Source: Streptomyces sp. NBC_00377
GTDB taxonomy: Bacteria > Actinomycetota > Actinomycetes > Streptomycetales > Streptomycetaceae
Assembly: GCF_036075115.1 (NCBI RefSeq)
Contig: NZ_CP107958.1
Span: 6,572,001-6,636,000 of the forward strand
DNA length: 64,000 bases
Direction of reading: 5' to 3'
This document shows positions 24,648 through 33,673 of this stretch, one piece after another. The translations under genes were made by a program, and so were the position numbers. Under the pieces are notes generated by a model, which saw only the letters and a program-made list of their open reading frames with translations, did not search any database and was not told where the DNA came from. Positions within the stretch are counted from its first letter, which is position 1. The number at the start of each line of letters is the position of its first letter.

Positions 24648-25874
24648 ATGCCCCTGGCCCTGCTCGCCCTGGCCGTGGGTGCCTTCGGAATCGGCACCAC
24701 GGAGTTCGTGATGATGGGCCTGCTGCCCGACGTCGCGGACGACCTGCATGTCTCGATCCCGACAGCCGGACACCTGGTCTCGGCGTACGCGCTCGGCGTC
24801 GTCATCGGCGCGCCCCTGCTGGCCGCGGTGACGGCACGGATGTCCCGCCGGACCGTCCTGATCTCCCTGATGGGCCTGTTCGTCGCGGGCAACGCCCTGT
24901 CGGCCTTCGCGCCCGGCTACGACTCCCTGCTGGCCGCCCGCTTCGTCAGCGGTCTCCCGCACGGCGCCTTCTTCGGTGTGGGCGCGGTGGTGGCCACCAA
25001 CATGGTCGCCCCGGAGCGCAAGGCCCGCTCGGTGTCGCTGATGTTCCTCGGGCTGACCGTCGCCAACATCGCGGGCGTCCCCGTCGCCACCCTCGTGGGC
25101 CAGCACCTCGGCTGGCGGGCGACCTTCCTCGGCGTCAGCGTCATCGGCCTCGCGGCGATAGCCTCCCTGGCCCTGCTGATCCCGCGCGACCACGATCAGG
25201 CGCCCGCCGTCGGACTGCGGCGTGAACTGGCCGCCCTGCGCTCGCTGCCGGTCTGGCTGGCGCTCGGCACCACGGTGGCCGGCTTCGGCGCCCTGTTCTC
25301 CGCGTACAGCTACATCACCCCCATGCTCACGGACTCCGCCGGCTACGCCGACTCCAGCGTGACGCTGCTGCTCGCCCTGTTCGGCGTCGGCGCGACCATC
25401 GGCAACCTGGTCGGCGGCCGCCTCGCCGACCACGCGATGCGCCCGACCCTGTTCGCCGGTCTGACGTCACTGGCCGTGGTCCTGGCCCTGTTCCCGCTGC
25501 TGATGACGACGGCGTGGGGCGGAGCGCTGGCCGTGGTCCTGCTGGGAGTGGCGGCGTTCGTGACGGGTTCGCCGCTGAACCTGATGGTGATGGAGAAGGC
25601 GGCCGGGGGCCCCTCCCTCGCCTCCTCCGCCAACCAGGCGGCCTTCAACATGGCCAATGCCGGCGGCGCCTGGATCGGCGGCCTGGCCCTCGCGGCCGGG
25701 TTCGGCGCCACCTCGCCCGCGCTGGCGGGTGCGGTCCTGGCGGCCCTGGGTCTGATCGTCGCGGGCATCGCCTACGCCCTCGACCGCCGCCGGGCCCCGC
25801 AGCCGGCCTCCCGCGACCGTATCGTCGCGACCCATGTGCCGCGGGCCGCCGCCGAGGCGGGCGCCCGTCACTGA
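24648..25874 (+). CDS. DHA1-family MFS exporter (AraJ/Cmx-like)
   Basis: A 408-residue 12-helix drug/sugar exporter. It begins within the first helix with GAFGIGTTEFVMMGLLPDV, a signature of the AraJ/chloramphenicol-exporter group, and carries the motif ARFVSGLPHGAFFGVGAVVA in helix 4 and ARMSRRTVLI as motif A. Homologues export arabinose-like sugars or chloramphenicol. AAAGGCAAG lies before the ATG. A nested inverted repeat in its promoter implies repression by an unlinked regulator. Confidence 0.92.
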   Translation: MPLALLALAVGAFGIGTTEFVMMGLLPDVADDLHVSIPTAGHLVSAYALGVVIGAPLLAAVTARMSRRTVLISLMGLFVAGNALSAFAPGYDSLLAARFVSGLPHGAFFGVGAVVATNMVAPERKARSVSLMFLGLTVANIAGVPVATLVGQHLGWRATFLGVSVIGLAAIASLALLIPRDHDQAPAVGLRRELAALRSLPVWLALGTTVAGFGALFSAYSYITPMLTDSAGYADSSVTLLLALFGVGATIGNLVGGRLADHAMRPTLFAGLTSLAVVLALFPLLMTTAWGGALAVVLLGVAAFVTGSPLNLMVMEKAAGGPSLASSANQAAFNMANAGGAWIGGLALAAGFGATSPALAGAVLAALGLIVAGIAYALDRRRAPQPASRDRIVATHVPRAAAEAGARH

Positions 25875-26052
25875 CGTGGTCCTGTCGGCGGACGCCGACG
25901 CGACCCCTCCGCCGGGAGCTGCGCTCCCACGGCGGGGGCGTCGTCCTTCTGAGCGGAGGACGGCGGGCGTGCCACTGGCCGACGATTGGCTCTCGACCCG
26001 GAACGGCCCTGCCTGAAGACTGGCGATTCGCCGCCGTGTCCGAGGAGTTGCG

Positions 26053-26676
26053 ATGCAGGTAGCCGTGGTCACCTTCGACGGGTTCAACGAACTCGACAGC
26101 TTCGTCGCGTCAGCGCTGATCAACCGGTGCCGCAAGGACGGCCTGGAGGCGTTCGTCACGACGCCGACACCGGTGGTCACGTCGATGAACGGCGTGGAGG
26201 TCACCGGGCAGCGACCGATGGAGTTCGCGGCCGAAGCCGACGTCGTGCTGATCGGCAGCGGGGTCAGGACGCGGGACGTGGTCGCCGACGACCGGCTGAT
26301 CTCCAGGCTGCCGCTCGACCCCGCGCGCCAGCTGATCGGCGCCCAGTGCTCCGGTGCGCTGGTACTCGCCCGGCTCGGCCTGCTGGACGGCATGCCCGTC
26401 TGCACGGACCTGAAGACCCGCCCCTTCGTCGAGGCCGCCGGTTTCACCGTGCTGGACGCGCCGTTCCACGCCGAGGGCGACATCGCCACGGCGGGCGGCT
26501 GTCTCGCCTCGCAGTACCTCGCCACGTGGGTGATCACCCGGACGCTCGGGGAGGACGCGGCGCGCGGCGTGCTCGACTACGTGGCGCCGGTCGGCGAGAA
26601 CCAGGAAACCGTCGAGCGCGCCCTGCGTGCCGTCCACGCGGGCGAGACCGCTTCCCGCGCCGGCGTCCGACGCTGA
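26053..26676 (+). CDS. DJ-1/PfpI family protein
   Basis: A 207-residue protein of the DJ-1/ThiJ/PfpI superfamily. The nucleophile elbow is GAQCSGALVLARLG with the Cys near residue 98, in the glutamine-amidotransferase-like fold; an N-terminal VAVVTFDGFNELD and the C-terminal GGCLASQYLATW support the class I arrangement. Members include isonitrile hydratases, proteases and glyoxalases; the substrate is unknown. The last eight codons and the stop are made of a decayed copy of the 26-bp repeat that follows, so the C-terminus may have been eroded by it. Confidence 0.88.
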   Translation: MQVAVVTFDGFNELDSFVASALINRCRKDGLEAFVTTPTPVVTSMNGVEVTGQRPMEFAAEADVVLIGSGVRTRDVVADDRLISRLPLDPARQLIGAQCSGALVLARLGLLDGMPVCTDLKTRPFVEAAGFTVLDAPFHAEGDIATAGGCLASQYLATWVITRTLGEDAARGVLDYVAPVGENQETVERALRAVHAGETASRAGVRR

Positions 26677-26700
26677 CGGGCCGCCGGCCTCCCGCGCCGA

Positions 26701-26960
26701 CCTCCGGCGCTGGCGTCCCGCGCCGACCTCCGGCGCTGGCGTCCCGCGCCGACCTCCGGCGCTGGCGTCCCGCGCCGACCTCCGGCGCTGGCGTCCCGCG
26801 CCGACCTCCGGCGCTGGCGTCCCGCGCCGACCTCCGGCGCTGGCGTCCCGCGCCGACCTCCGGCGCTGGCGTCCCGCGCCGACCTCCGGCGCTGGCGTCC
26901 CGCGCCGACCTCCGGCGCTGACGTCCCGCGCCGACCTCCGGCGCTGACGTCCCGCGCCGG
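26701..26960. repeat. 26-bp tandem repeat, ten copies, each a hairpin
   Basis: Unit CCTCCGGCGCTGGCGTCCCG plus CGCCGA is repeated ten times with no gaps from 26701; the last two copies have TGA instead of TGG. Each unit contains CGGCGC and GCGCCG flanking a 9-nt loop. Decayed copies reach back into the PfpI gene (from 26653). No spacers, so not a CRISPR. It fills half of the 26677-27196 gap. Confidence 0.97.
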
Positions 26961-27098
26961 TGTCCGGCGTCCGGGTCCCGCGTCGGCGCCCGGCGATCAG
27001 ACGCCGACGTCCGACGCGGTCGGCCTCGCCGGGCGGGCCGGTCCGGCTCCCTTGCCGAAAGGGCTGACCGGGCCGCGGTCAGGTAACTGTAAAGAACC

Positions 27099-27127
27099 TT
27101 GACAGTTAACTGGTCTAGTCCAAACAT
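27099..27127 (+). promoter_or_regulatory. Probable chitinase promoter
   Basis: TTGACA at 27099-27104, 17 bp, then AAACAT at 27122-27127. The -35 is perfect; the -10 is weak. An inverted repeat AACTGT/ACAGTT (27085-27107) overlaps the -35. Confidence 0.5.
27109..27124. promoter_or_regulatory. DasR-type site (dre) in the chitinase promoter
   Basis: ACTGGTCTAGTCCAAA matches 13 of 16 positions of ACTGGTCTAGACCAGT, the element through which DasR, inactivated by glucosamine-6-phosphate, controls chitinases. It lies between the presumed -35 and -10. Confidence 0.75.
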
Positions 27128-27196
27128 GGTCACTGCTCACCCCGCGGTGCAGCCCTTCCGCTGTCCCCGCATGCCCTTTTCCCCATGGGAGCGTCA

Positions 27197-28273
27197 GTGA
27201 GACGACCTGGTCACCTTCGCGCACTGCTGTCCTGTCTGAGCGTCGGCGCTCTGTCCACCGGGCTCCTCGCGCTCGGGGGAGGAAGCGCGCTCGCCGCGCC
27301 GCACCCGATCCCGGCCGCCCCCGGCAAGCCGATGCCGAACCATGTGGTGGCCCCCTACTTCGAGGCGTGGACCGGTGAGAGCCCGGCCGCCCTGGCCGCC
27401 GCCTCCGGCAACAAGTACCTCACCCTGGCCTTCCTCCAGACCGCCGCCGCGGGCTCGTGCACCGCGTACTGGAACGGCGCGGCCGACCAGCCGGTCTCCA
27501 AGGCGGCCTTCGGCCGCGACATCGCCGCGATGCAGGCACGCGGCGGCAACGTCGTCCCGTCCTTCGGCGGCTGGTCCGCGGACACCACCGGGACCGAACT
27601 GGCGGACAGCTGCACCAGCGTCGACGCCATCGCCAAGGTGTACGAGAGCCTCGTCACGACCTACGGCGTCACCCGGATCGACCTCGACGTCGAGGGCGAC
27701 TCCATCGACAACGCGGCCGGGATCGACCGCCGCAACAAGGCCATGGCCCAGGTCCAGCGCTGGGCCGGACGCACCGGCCGCGAGGTGCAGTTCTCCTACA
27801 CCCTGCCGACCTCCACCACCGGCCTCGAGGCCAATGGCCTGGCCCTGCTGAAGAACGCCGTCGCCAACGGCGCGCGCGTGGACGTCGTCAACCTCATGAC
27901 CTTCGACTACTACGACGGCGCAGGCCACGACATGGCGGCTGACACCGGGACGGCCGCGCAGGGGCTGCACGACCAACTGGCCGCGCTCCACCCGAAGACG
28001 AGTTCCGCGAAGCTGTGGAGCATGATCGGCGTCATCGAGATGCCCGGCATCGACGACTACGGCCCCGAGGAGACCTTCACCACGAAGGACGCGGTCACGG
28101 TGGAGAAGTGGGCCGAGACCAAGAAGATCAACACGCTCTCCTTCTGGGCGCTCCAGCGCGACAACGGCGGCTGCCCCGGCACCGGCGGCTCCGACTCGTG
28201 CTCGGGCATCACCCAGGACACCTGGGCCTTCAGCCACGCCTTCGCACCGTTCGCGCGACGAGGCCGGCAGTAG
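27197..28273 (+). CDS. Secreted GH18 chitinase
   Basis: A 358-residue exported enzyme. A Sec signal (RRPGHLRALLSCLSVGALS... up to ALAAPHP, about residue 36) leads into a single GH18 barrel. The catalytic motif reads RIDLDVEGD, giving the D-x-D-x-E triad with the acid Glu near residue 172; SFGGWSADT and the final SFWALQRDNGG match the substrate cleft. There is no chitin-binding module, so it probably acts on soluble or pre-cut chitin. GTG 27197 with GGGAG 5 nt before it is preferred to the ATG at 27185, which lacks a ribosome site. DasR control is likely from the dre site. Confidence 0.93.
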   Translation: MRRPGHLRALLSCLSVGALSTGLLALGGGSALAAPHPIPAAPGKPMPNHVVAPYFEAWTGESPAALAAASGNKYLTLAFLQTAAAGSCTAYWNGAADQPVSKAAFGRDIAAMQARGGNVVPSFGGWSADTTGTELADSCTSVDAIAKVYESLVTTYGVTRIDLDVEGDSIDNAAGIDRRNKAMAQVQRWAGRTGREVQFSYTLPTSTTGLEANGLALLKNAVANGARVDVVNLMTFDYYDGAGHDMAADTGTAAQGLHDQLAALHPKTSSAKLWSMIGVIEMPGIDDYGPEETFTTKDAVTVEKWAETKKINTLSFWALQRDNGGCPGTGGSDSCSGITQDTWAFSHAFAPFARRGRQ

Positions 28274-28290
28274 GCACACCGCGGACACCG

Positions 28291-28319
28291 GGGCCCGGTC
28301 GCACCACGCGACCGGGCCC
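28291..28319. terminator. Terminator between convergent chitinase and nadE
   Basis: A perfect 12-bp stem GGGCCCGGTCGC with a 5-nt loop, 18 bp after the chitinase stop and 27 bp after the nadE stop; it may serve both. Confidence 0.8.
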
Positions 28320-28345
28320 GACGGCGCCATGGGGGCCAGGGGCTG

Positions 28346-30100
28346 TCAGACCGACTCGCGCCAGGCGTTCGTGATGGGCAGGCGGCGGTCCTTGCCGAAG
28401 CCCTTCGCCGAGATCTTCGTGCCCGGCGGGTACTGACGGCGCTTGTACTCGGCGGTGTCCACCATGCGCAGCGTCTTGACGACGAGCTCACGGTCGTAGC
28501 CCGCCGCGACGATCGCGTCCGCGCCCTGGTCCCGGTCCACGTACAGCTCGAGGATCGCGTCCAGGACCGGATAATCCGGGAGCGAGTCGGTGTCCACCTG
28601 GCCGGGGCGCAGTTCCGCGCTCGGCGGCTTGGTGATCGAGTTCTCGGGGATCGGCGGGGTCTGGCCGCGCTCCGCCGCCGCGCGGTTGCGCCACTCCGCG
28701 AGCCGGAAGATCCACGTCTTGTAGACGTCCTTGATGGGTCCGTACGCGCCCACCGAGTCGCCGTACAGCGTCGAGTAACCGACCGCCAGCTCCGACTTGT
28801 TGCCCGGGGCGAGGACGATGTGGCCCTCCTGGTTGGAGAGGGCCATCAGCAGGGTTCCGCGCAGCCGGGACTGGAGGTTCTCCTCCGCCAGACCCGTCAG
28901 ACCCAGCGAGCTCATGTACGCGTCGAACATCGGCTCGATCGGCACCGTGCGGAGGTTCAGGCCCGTCCGGCGCGCCAGTTCCGCCGCGTCGCCCTTGGAG
29001 TGCTCGGAGGAGTACTTCGACGGCATCGAGACGCCGTACACGTTCTCCGCGCCCAGCGCGTCGCACGCGATCGCCGCGACGAGCGCCGAGTCGATACCGC
29101 CCGACAGCCCGATCAGCACCGACCGGAAGCCGTTCTTCGCCACGTACGCGCGCAGGCCCACGACCAGCGCCGAGTAGACCTCCTCGGCGTCGTCCAGGCG
29201 CTCCGCGTAGCCGCCGCTCAGCTCGGGCTCGTAGGCCGGGAGCGGCTCCTCGGACAGCACCACCCGGTCGATGCGCAGACCGTCGTCCACGACCCCCGTC
29301 GGCGCGTCGGCCGAGGCGGCGGGCAGGTCGAGGTCCAGGACCATGCACCCTTCCGAGAACTGCGGCGCCCGCGCCACGACCTCGCCGTCGCGGTCGACGA
29401 CGATCGAGTCGCCGTCGAAGACCAGCTCGTCCTGCCCGCCGATCATCGCGAGGTAGGCGGTGGTGCAGCCGGCCTCCTGGGCCCGCTTGCGGACCAGCTC
29501 CAGCCGGGTGTCGTCCTTGTCGCGCTCGTAGGGGGAGGCGTTGACGGAGAGCAGCAGCCCGGCCCCGGCGGAGCGGGCCGCGGGCACCCGGCCGCCGTCC
29601 TGCCAGAGGTCCTCGCAGATGGCGAGGGCCACGTCGACGCCGTGCACCCGCAGCACCGGCATGGTGTCGCCCGGCACGAAGTAGCGGAACTCGTCGAAGA
29701 CGCCGTAGTTGGGCAGGTGGTGCTTGGCGAAGGAGAGGACCACCTCGCCGCCGTACAGCACGGCCGCCGCGTTGCGCGGCGAGCCCGCGGGGCGGCCGAA
29801 CTTCGGCCGGCCGCCCTCGGACCGGTCGAGGTAGCCGACGACCACCGGCAGTTCACCGTGGCCCTCGTCGGCGAGGCGGACGGCGAGCTCGCGCAGGGCC
29901 GTGCGGGAGGCCTCCACGAAGGAGGAGCGCAGGGCGAGGTCCTCGACGGGATACCCGGTCAGCGCCATCTCCGGGAACGCCACGAGATGCGCTCCCTGCT
30001 CGGCGGAGTGCCGGGTCCAGCGGAGGATCGTTTCGGTGTTGCCGACGAGGTCGCCGACGCGCGAGTCGATCTGGTTCAGAGCGAGACGAAGTTGAGGCAC
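28346..30100 (-). CDS. nadE: Glutamine-dependent NAD+ synthetase
   Basis: A 584-residue two-domain enzyme making NAD+ from nicotinic acid adenine dinucleotide with glutamine as amide donor. The N-terminal nitrilase-like amidase holds the triad Glu (AFPEMALTGYP), Lys (KHHLPNYGVFDE) and Cys (AICEDLW). The C-terminal synthetase has the PP-loop LIGLSGGIDSALVAA and the ribose/ATP segments GYSTLYGDSVGAYGPIKD. The GTG at 30100 gives the expected N-terminus (PQLRLALNQI). A -10 hexamer 7 nt upstream and no ribosome site imply leaderless mRNA; a GTG 6 nt earlier is a possible alternative. Confidence 0.96.
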   Translation of the reverse strand: MPQLRLALNQIDSRVGDLVGNTETILRWTRHSAEQGAHLVAFPEMALTGYPVEDLALRSSFVEASRTALRELAVRLADEGHGELPVVVGYLDRSEGGRPKFGRPAGSPRNAAAVLYGGEVVLSFAKHHLPNYGVFDEFRYFVPGDTMPVLRVHGVDVALAICEDLWQDGGRVPAARSAGAGLLLSVNASPYERDKDDTRLELVRKRAQEAGCTTAYLAMIGGQDELVFDGDSIVVDRDGEVVARAPQFSEGCMVLDLDLPAASADAPTGVVDDGLRIDRVVLSEEPLPAYEPELSGGYAERLDDAEEVYSALVVGLRAYVAKNGFRSVLIGLSGGIDSALVAAIACDALGAENVYGVSMPSKYSSEHSKGDAAELARRTGLNLRTVPIEPMFDAYMSSLGLTGLAEENLQSRLRGTLLMALSNQEGHIVLAPGNKSELAVGYSTLYGDSVGAYGPIKDVYKTWIFRLAEWRNRAAAERGQTPPIPENSITKPPSAELRPGQVDTDSLPDYPVLDAILELYVDRDQGADAIVAAGYDRELVVKTLRMVDTAEYKRRQYPPGTKISAKGFGKDRRLPITNAWRESV

Positions 30101-30107
30101 GTCCACC

Positions 30108-30113
30108 AGTGTA
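30108..30113 (-). promoter_or_regulatory. -10 hexamer TACACT, leaderless start of nadE
   Basis: TACACT is followed by 7 nt and the GTG at 30100. Confidence 0.55.
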
Positions 30114-30132
30114 ATCGTCAAAACGACGCGAT

Positions 30133-30167
30133 GGGGGGCGTGGGGTGTCGGACACCCCACGCCCCCC
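30133..30167 (-). terminator. Strong terminator downstream of the sedolisin gene
   Basis: A perfect 16-bp stem (GGGGGGCGTGGGGTGT) with a 3-nt loop between the sedolisin stop and the nadE promoter; it insulates nadE from upstream transcription. Confidence 0.85.
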
Positions 30168-30234
30168 ACGCCCCTCCGCGTACGACATGCCCACGACGCG
30201 CGGACGAGCCGCGCGGGACAGGCGTACGACGGGC

Positions 30235-32175
30235 TCAGCGCCGGCGGTACGACTCCACGTAGCCGTTCGTGGGCGAGCCCACCCCGGTGACGTCGTCGTA
30301 GCCCTTCACGGCGGACAGCGAGCTGTCCTTGCCGAGGCTGCGGACGGAGGTCAGCAGCCCGGCCGTCGCGTCGTAGCTGTTGGCGAAGTCGACGCGCGCG
30401 ACCGCGAGCCCGGACCCGGTCGGGTTGTCCGTGACGTCGTGGTAGACCCGCGAGCCGTACTTGGAGTAGATCGACGGGTTGGCGAAGCCGATCGCGCCGC
30501 CGCCGCGCGCCTCCTGGGCCAGCGCCTGCACGGCCGCGATGACCGGCGCGGCCAGCGAGGTCCCGCCGATGCGGTACTCGCTGTACTGCTCGGTCCCGTC
30601 CGGGAAGGTCTGGGTCTGGCCCACCCGGAAGCCGGTGTTGGGGTCGGCGATCGCCGAGATGTCCGGCACCACGCGGTTGCCCGCGGCGTTGTTGGCCGTG
30701 GCGAGCGCCTTCGGGACGACGCTCTTCTGGTAGTACGGCTCGGCCACGGTCTTGCTGGTGCCGCCGCCCGCACCCGAGGTGTAGGCGCCCGGGAAGCCGG
30801 TCCAGCTCTTGCCGTCGGCGGACAGCGCGGCCTTCTCCGTGCCCCAGCCGGTCTCCCACAGGTACGTGTCGCCCTTGCCGACCGCCAGCGAGGTGCCGCC
30901 GACCGCCGTCACCCACGCCGAGTTGGCCGGGGTGTCGACCTGCTTCGTACCGGTGTTCGCGACCTCGTCGCCGTTGTCGCCGGAGGAGAAGTAGAAGCCG
31001 ATGCCCTCGACCGCGCCGAACTGGAAGACCTGGTCGTAGGCGGCCGCGAGGTCCGGCGTCTGGTTGGCCTCGATGTCGCCCCAGGAGTTGGAGACGATGT
31101 CGGCCAGGTGGTTGTCGACGACCTTGCTGAGCGAGTCGAGGAGGTCGTCGTCGTAGCAGGACGCGGCGCCCACATACGTGACGTCCGCCGCCGGCGCGAC
31201 CGCGTGCACGGCCTCGACGTCGAGGGTCTCCTCGCCGTACCAGCCGGCCGCCCCGCACTCCTCGGTCCTGGTGTAGTCCGAGGGCAGCACCTGGGTCAGC
31301 TGGCCCGTCTTCCAGAACTTGTCGCCGTGCGCCTTCGCGTAGGTGGCCGCGTCGAGGGCGATCGTCGGCGAGGCGTACGCGTCGGTGATGGCGACGCGGA
31401 CATGCTTGCCGGTGTACCTGCCGGCCCCGTACGCGGCACGCAGCTGCTTGCCGGTGTACCCCTGCACGGCGTACGGGATCTTCTTGCCGTAGGCCGACGG
31501 GAGGGTGCTCGCGGTGTTGGAGCCGTAGTACGTGGAGAACGGCCCGGAGTTCTTGAACACCGCGTCCGGCGGCGGAAGCTGGTCCTTGGACGCGGCCTTG
31601 TGCGGCGCGTTGTCCAGGCCGGTGACGGTCAGGACGGCGCCGTCCAGGCCCGCCGGAGCCGAGGCGGCCTTCGACGGAGCGCGGTAAGTACGGCTGCCCT
31701 TGGCATAGTTGTGCAGCTGGGTGCCGAACGCCTTCTCGACGGCGGCGACGTCACCGCTGACGGACACGTAGTGCCGGGTCGTGCCTGTCACCTTCAGACC
31801 GGCCGCCGTCAGCCACGACTTGACCGCGGCCACCTGGGCCTTGGTCGCGCCGAAGCGGGCGTCGGCCTGCTGGGCGGAGAGGTACTTGCCGTAGGCGGGC
31901 GAGGCGGGGTCGGACACGGCCTTCGCGTACGCGGCGAGGCCGGCGGCGTCCCGCCCGGCGAGATAGACCCGGGCGGAGACCTGGGCGCTGTCCGCGGTCG
32001 AGCCCTTGTCCGCCTTGGGCGTGGCCCACGCGGGCTTGGTCCCGGCCAGCGTGTCACGGGCCGGCCCGTCCGCGGCGTGCGCGGCGGGTATGCCGAGCGC
32101 CAGCGCGCCGGCGATCATGGGCAGTGTCGCTGCCATGCTCGCTCCGGCGCGCAGCGCGGCGCGGTTGGATCTCAT
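30235..32175 (-). CDS. Secreted S53 (sedolisin / kumamolisin-like) serine-carboxyl peptidase
   Basis: A 646-residue exported protease. The signal peptide ends near residue 35 (AAHAAD). An activation prodomain (about 36-215) is followed by the subtilisin-like S53 domain. The triad is E315 and D319 (in GEETLDVE) with S540 in GGTSLAAP; the oxyanion Asp is D400 (SSGDNG). The C-terminal Ca2+ site is seen in HDVTDNPTG and YDDVTGVGSP. Family enzymes cut proteins at acidic pH after removing their own prodomain. AGGGGGT precedes the ATG by 5 nt. Monocistronic, with a terminator after it. Confidence 0.95.
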   Translation of the reverse strand: MRSNRAALRAGASMAATLPMIAGALALGIPAAHAADGPARDTLAGTKPAWATPKADKGSTADSAQVSARVYLAGRDAAGLAAYAKAVSDPASPAYGKYLSAQQADARFGATKAQVAAVKSWLTAAGLKVTGTTRHYVSVSGDVAAVEKAFGTQLHNYAKGSRTYRAPSKAASAPAGLDGAVLTVTGLDNAPHKAASKDQLPPPDAVFKNSGPFSTYYGSNTASTLPSAYGKKIPYAVQGYTGKQLRAAYGAGRYTGKHVRVAITDAYASPTIALDAATYAKAHGDKFWKTGQLTQVLPSDYTRTEECGAAGWYGEETLDVEAVHAVAPAADVTYVGAASCYDDDLLDSLSKVVDNHLADIVSNSWGDIEANQTPDLAAAYDQVFQFGAVEGIGFYFSSGDNGDEVANTGTKQVDTPANSAWVTAVGGTSLAVGKGDTYLWETGWGTEKAALSADGKSWTGFPGAYTSGAGGGTSKTVAEPYYQKSVVPKALATANNAAGNRVVPDISAIADPNTGFRVGQTQTFPDGTEQYSEYRIGGTSLAAPVIAAVQALAQEARGGGAIGFANPSIYSKYGSRVYHDVTDNPTGSGLAVARVDFANSYDATAGLLTSVRSLGKDSSLSAVKGYDDVTGVGSPTNGYVESYRRR

Positions 32176-32345
32176 AGGACCCCCTGTATGTGGTTCGACG
32201 CGAGTAGATCACTCGACGTGCGGGCCACTCTTGCGACGAACGCTTCATGCCAGGGGAATGCGAAAACCAAGAAGCGCCCAAGTGACCGCTTGCTGGGCGG
32301 ATTTGACGGAAACGTCCGTGAAATCGAGGGAAAACCCTATGGGTT

Positions 32346-32379
32346 GCTCCGGCGGGTGCGCCACGGGGCGCGCCGGAGC
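32346..32379 (-). terminator. Terminator downstream of the DUF305 gene
   Basis: GCTCCGGCG and CGCCGGAGC form the base of a longer GC stem, 15 bp beyond the DUF305 stop. Confidence 0.7.
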
Positions 32380-32393
32380 CCGCGCCGTCGGCG

Positions 32394-33008
32394 TTACGGC
32401 TTGGCGCCCCGTGCCTTCAGCATGTCCGTCATCAGGTCGATCTCCGACTGCTGGGCCTCGACCATGCCCTGCGCGAGCCGCTTCTCCACCCCGACCGTGC
32501 ACTTGGCGACGCACCCCTCGGCCATGTGGATGCCGCCCTTGTGGTGGTCCGTCATCAGCTGGAGGTAGAGGACCTCGGCCTGCTTGCCGTTGAGGGTGCC
32601 GAGCTTCTTCAGCTCGGTGTCGGTGGCCATGCCGGGCATGAGCGCGCCGTCCTCGCCGTCGCTCATCGCACCCATGCCCATCCAGGACATGGGCGCGTCG
32701 GACGACACCTTCGGCAGCCCCCAGAGGTCCAGCCAGCCGAGCAGCATGCCGCGCTGGTTGGCCTGCGTCTGCGCGATGTCGTAGGCGAGCCGCCGGACGT
32801 CCTCGTCGGTCGTCCGGTCCCGCACGATGTACGACATCTCGACGGCCTGCTGGTGATGCACCGCCATGTCCCGGGCGAATCCCGCGTCGGCGGAGCCGGC
32901 GGTGGGCGGCGCGTCGCCCGCTCCGCCGTCCTCGGCGACGGAGTACGTGATGGCTCCGGCGGCGACGAGCACTCCCGCCACGGCGACCGCCACTCCCGCG
33001 TACCTCAC
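32394..33008 (-). CDS. DUF305 family membrane-anchored protein
   Basis: A 204-residue protein with a single N-terminal hydrophobic helix (residues about 4-22) and a four-helix, ferritin-like outer domain. Two histidine motifs characteristic of DUF305, MAVHHQQAVEMS and MTDHHKGGIHMAE, together with several Met-rich turns (MSWMGMGAMS), suggest metal binding, copper being the usual guess. Start is GTG 33008, whose first bases overlap the stop of the upstream DUF3105 gene (GTGA), so the two are translationally coupled. Function not established. Confidence 0.9.
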   Translation of the reverse strand: MRYAGVAVAVAGVLVAAGAITYSVAEDGGAGDAPPTAGSADAGFARDMAVHHQQAVEMSYIVRDRTTDEDVRRLAYDIAQTQANQRGMLLGWLDLWGLPKVSSDAPMSWMGMGAMSDGEDGALMPGMATDTELKKLGTLNGKQAEVLYLQLMTDHHKGGIHMAEGCVAKCTVGVEKRLAQGMVEAQQSEIDLMTDMLKARGAKP

Positions 33009-33673
33009 TTCGGCAGACCGCCCGAGCAGGCCGCGCCCGGCTCGGGCGTCTGCTCGCCCTGCACGAACTTCTCGAAGAACTTGTCCAGGTTCGGGTCGCT
33101 CGCGCTCGTCACCGTGCGCTGGTGCGCCCACGCGGTGAGCACGATCGGGTCGGCCTGGTCGTCGTCCGGGCTCATGAGCGTGTACGGCGTCTTCTTGACC
33201 CTGGCGGCGAGGGCGGCGACGTCCGCCTTGCTCGCCTTGCTGTTGTACGTCACCCAGACCGCGCCGTGCTCGAGCGAGTGCACGGCGTTCATGTTGTTCA
33301 GCTTCCTGGTGTAGACGTCGCCGTTGCAGTTCATCCAGACCTGGTTGTGGTCCCCGCCGACGGGAGGCTCGGTCGGGTACTTCACGGTCTTGCTCACATG
33401 GGTGCGCCCGAGCGTCCCCTTCCACGTCTTGACCCCGTCCGAACCGGTGACGAAGTGCCCCGAGGTCGCCTTGCCGTCGGCGGTGGTGTCCTTGTCGTCG
33501 TCCGACTGTGACTTCACGACGAACACGCCACCGGCGACCAGCGCGACCACGGCGACGACGGTGCCGCCGATCACGAGCACCCGGTTGCGCCGCTCACGGG
33601 CCTGATCGGCCCGCCGCATCTCCTCTATGCGCGCTTTGCGCGCCGGACTGCTGGTCTTGTCGGCGGAACCCAT
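33005..33673 (-). CDS. DUF3105 family membrane-anchored protein
   Basis: A 222-residue protein: a charged cytoplasmic tail with coiled-coil character (ARKARIEEMRRADQARERRNR), one membrane helix (about residues 32-52), then an outer domain holding the DUF3105 core PPVGGDHNQVWMNCNGDVY and MNAVHSLEHGAVWVTY, with His and Cys residues that may bind a metal. AAGGA is 8 nt before the ATG at 33673. It is the first gene of a two-gene operon with the DUF305 gene; the pair is common in actinobacteria. Function unknown. Confidence 0.9.
   Translation of the reverse strand: MGSADKTSSPARKARIEEMRRADQARERRNRVLVIGGTVVAVVALVAGGVFVVKSQSDDDKDTTADGKATSGHFVTGSDGVKTWKGTLGRTHVSKTVKYPTEPPVGGDHNQVWMNCNGDVYTRKLNNMNAVHSLEHGAVWVTYNSKASKADVAALAARVKKTPYTLMSPDDDQADPIVLTAWAHQRTVTSASDPNLDKFFEKFVQGEQTPEPGAACSGGLPK

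Noticed and set aside
26701..26960. CRISPR array
   Set aside because: Units are directly joined with no unique spacers and no cas genes occur.
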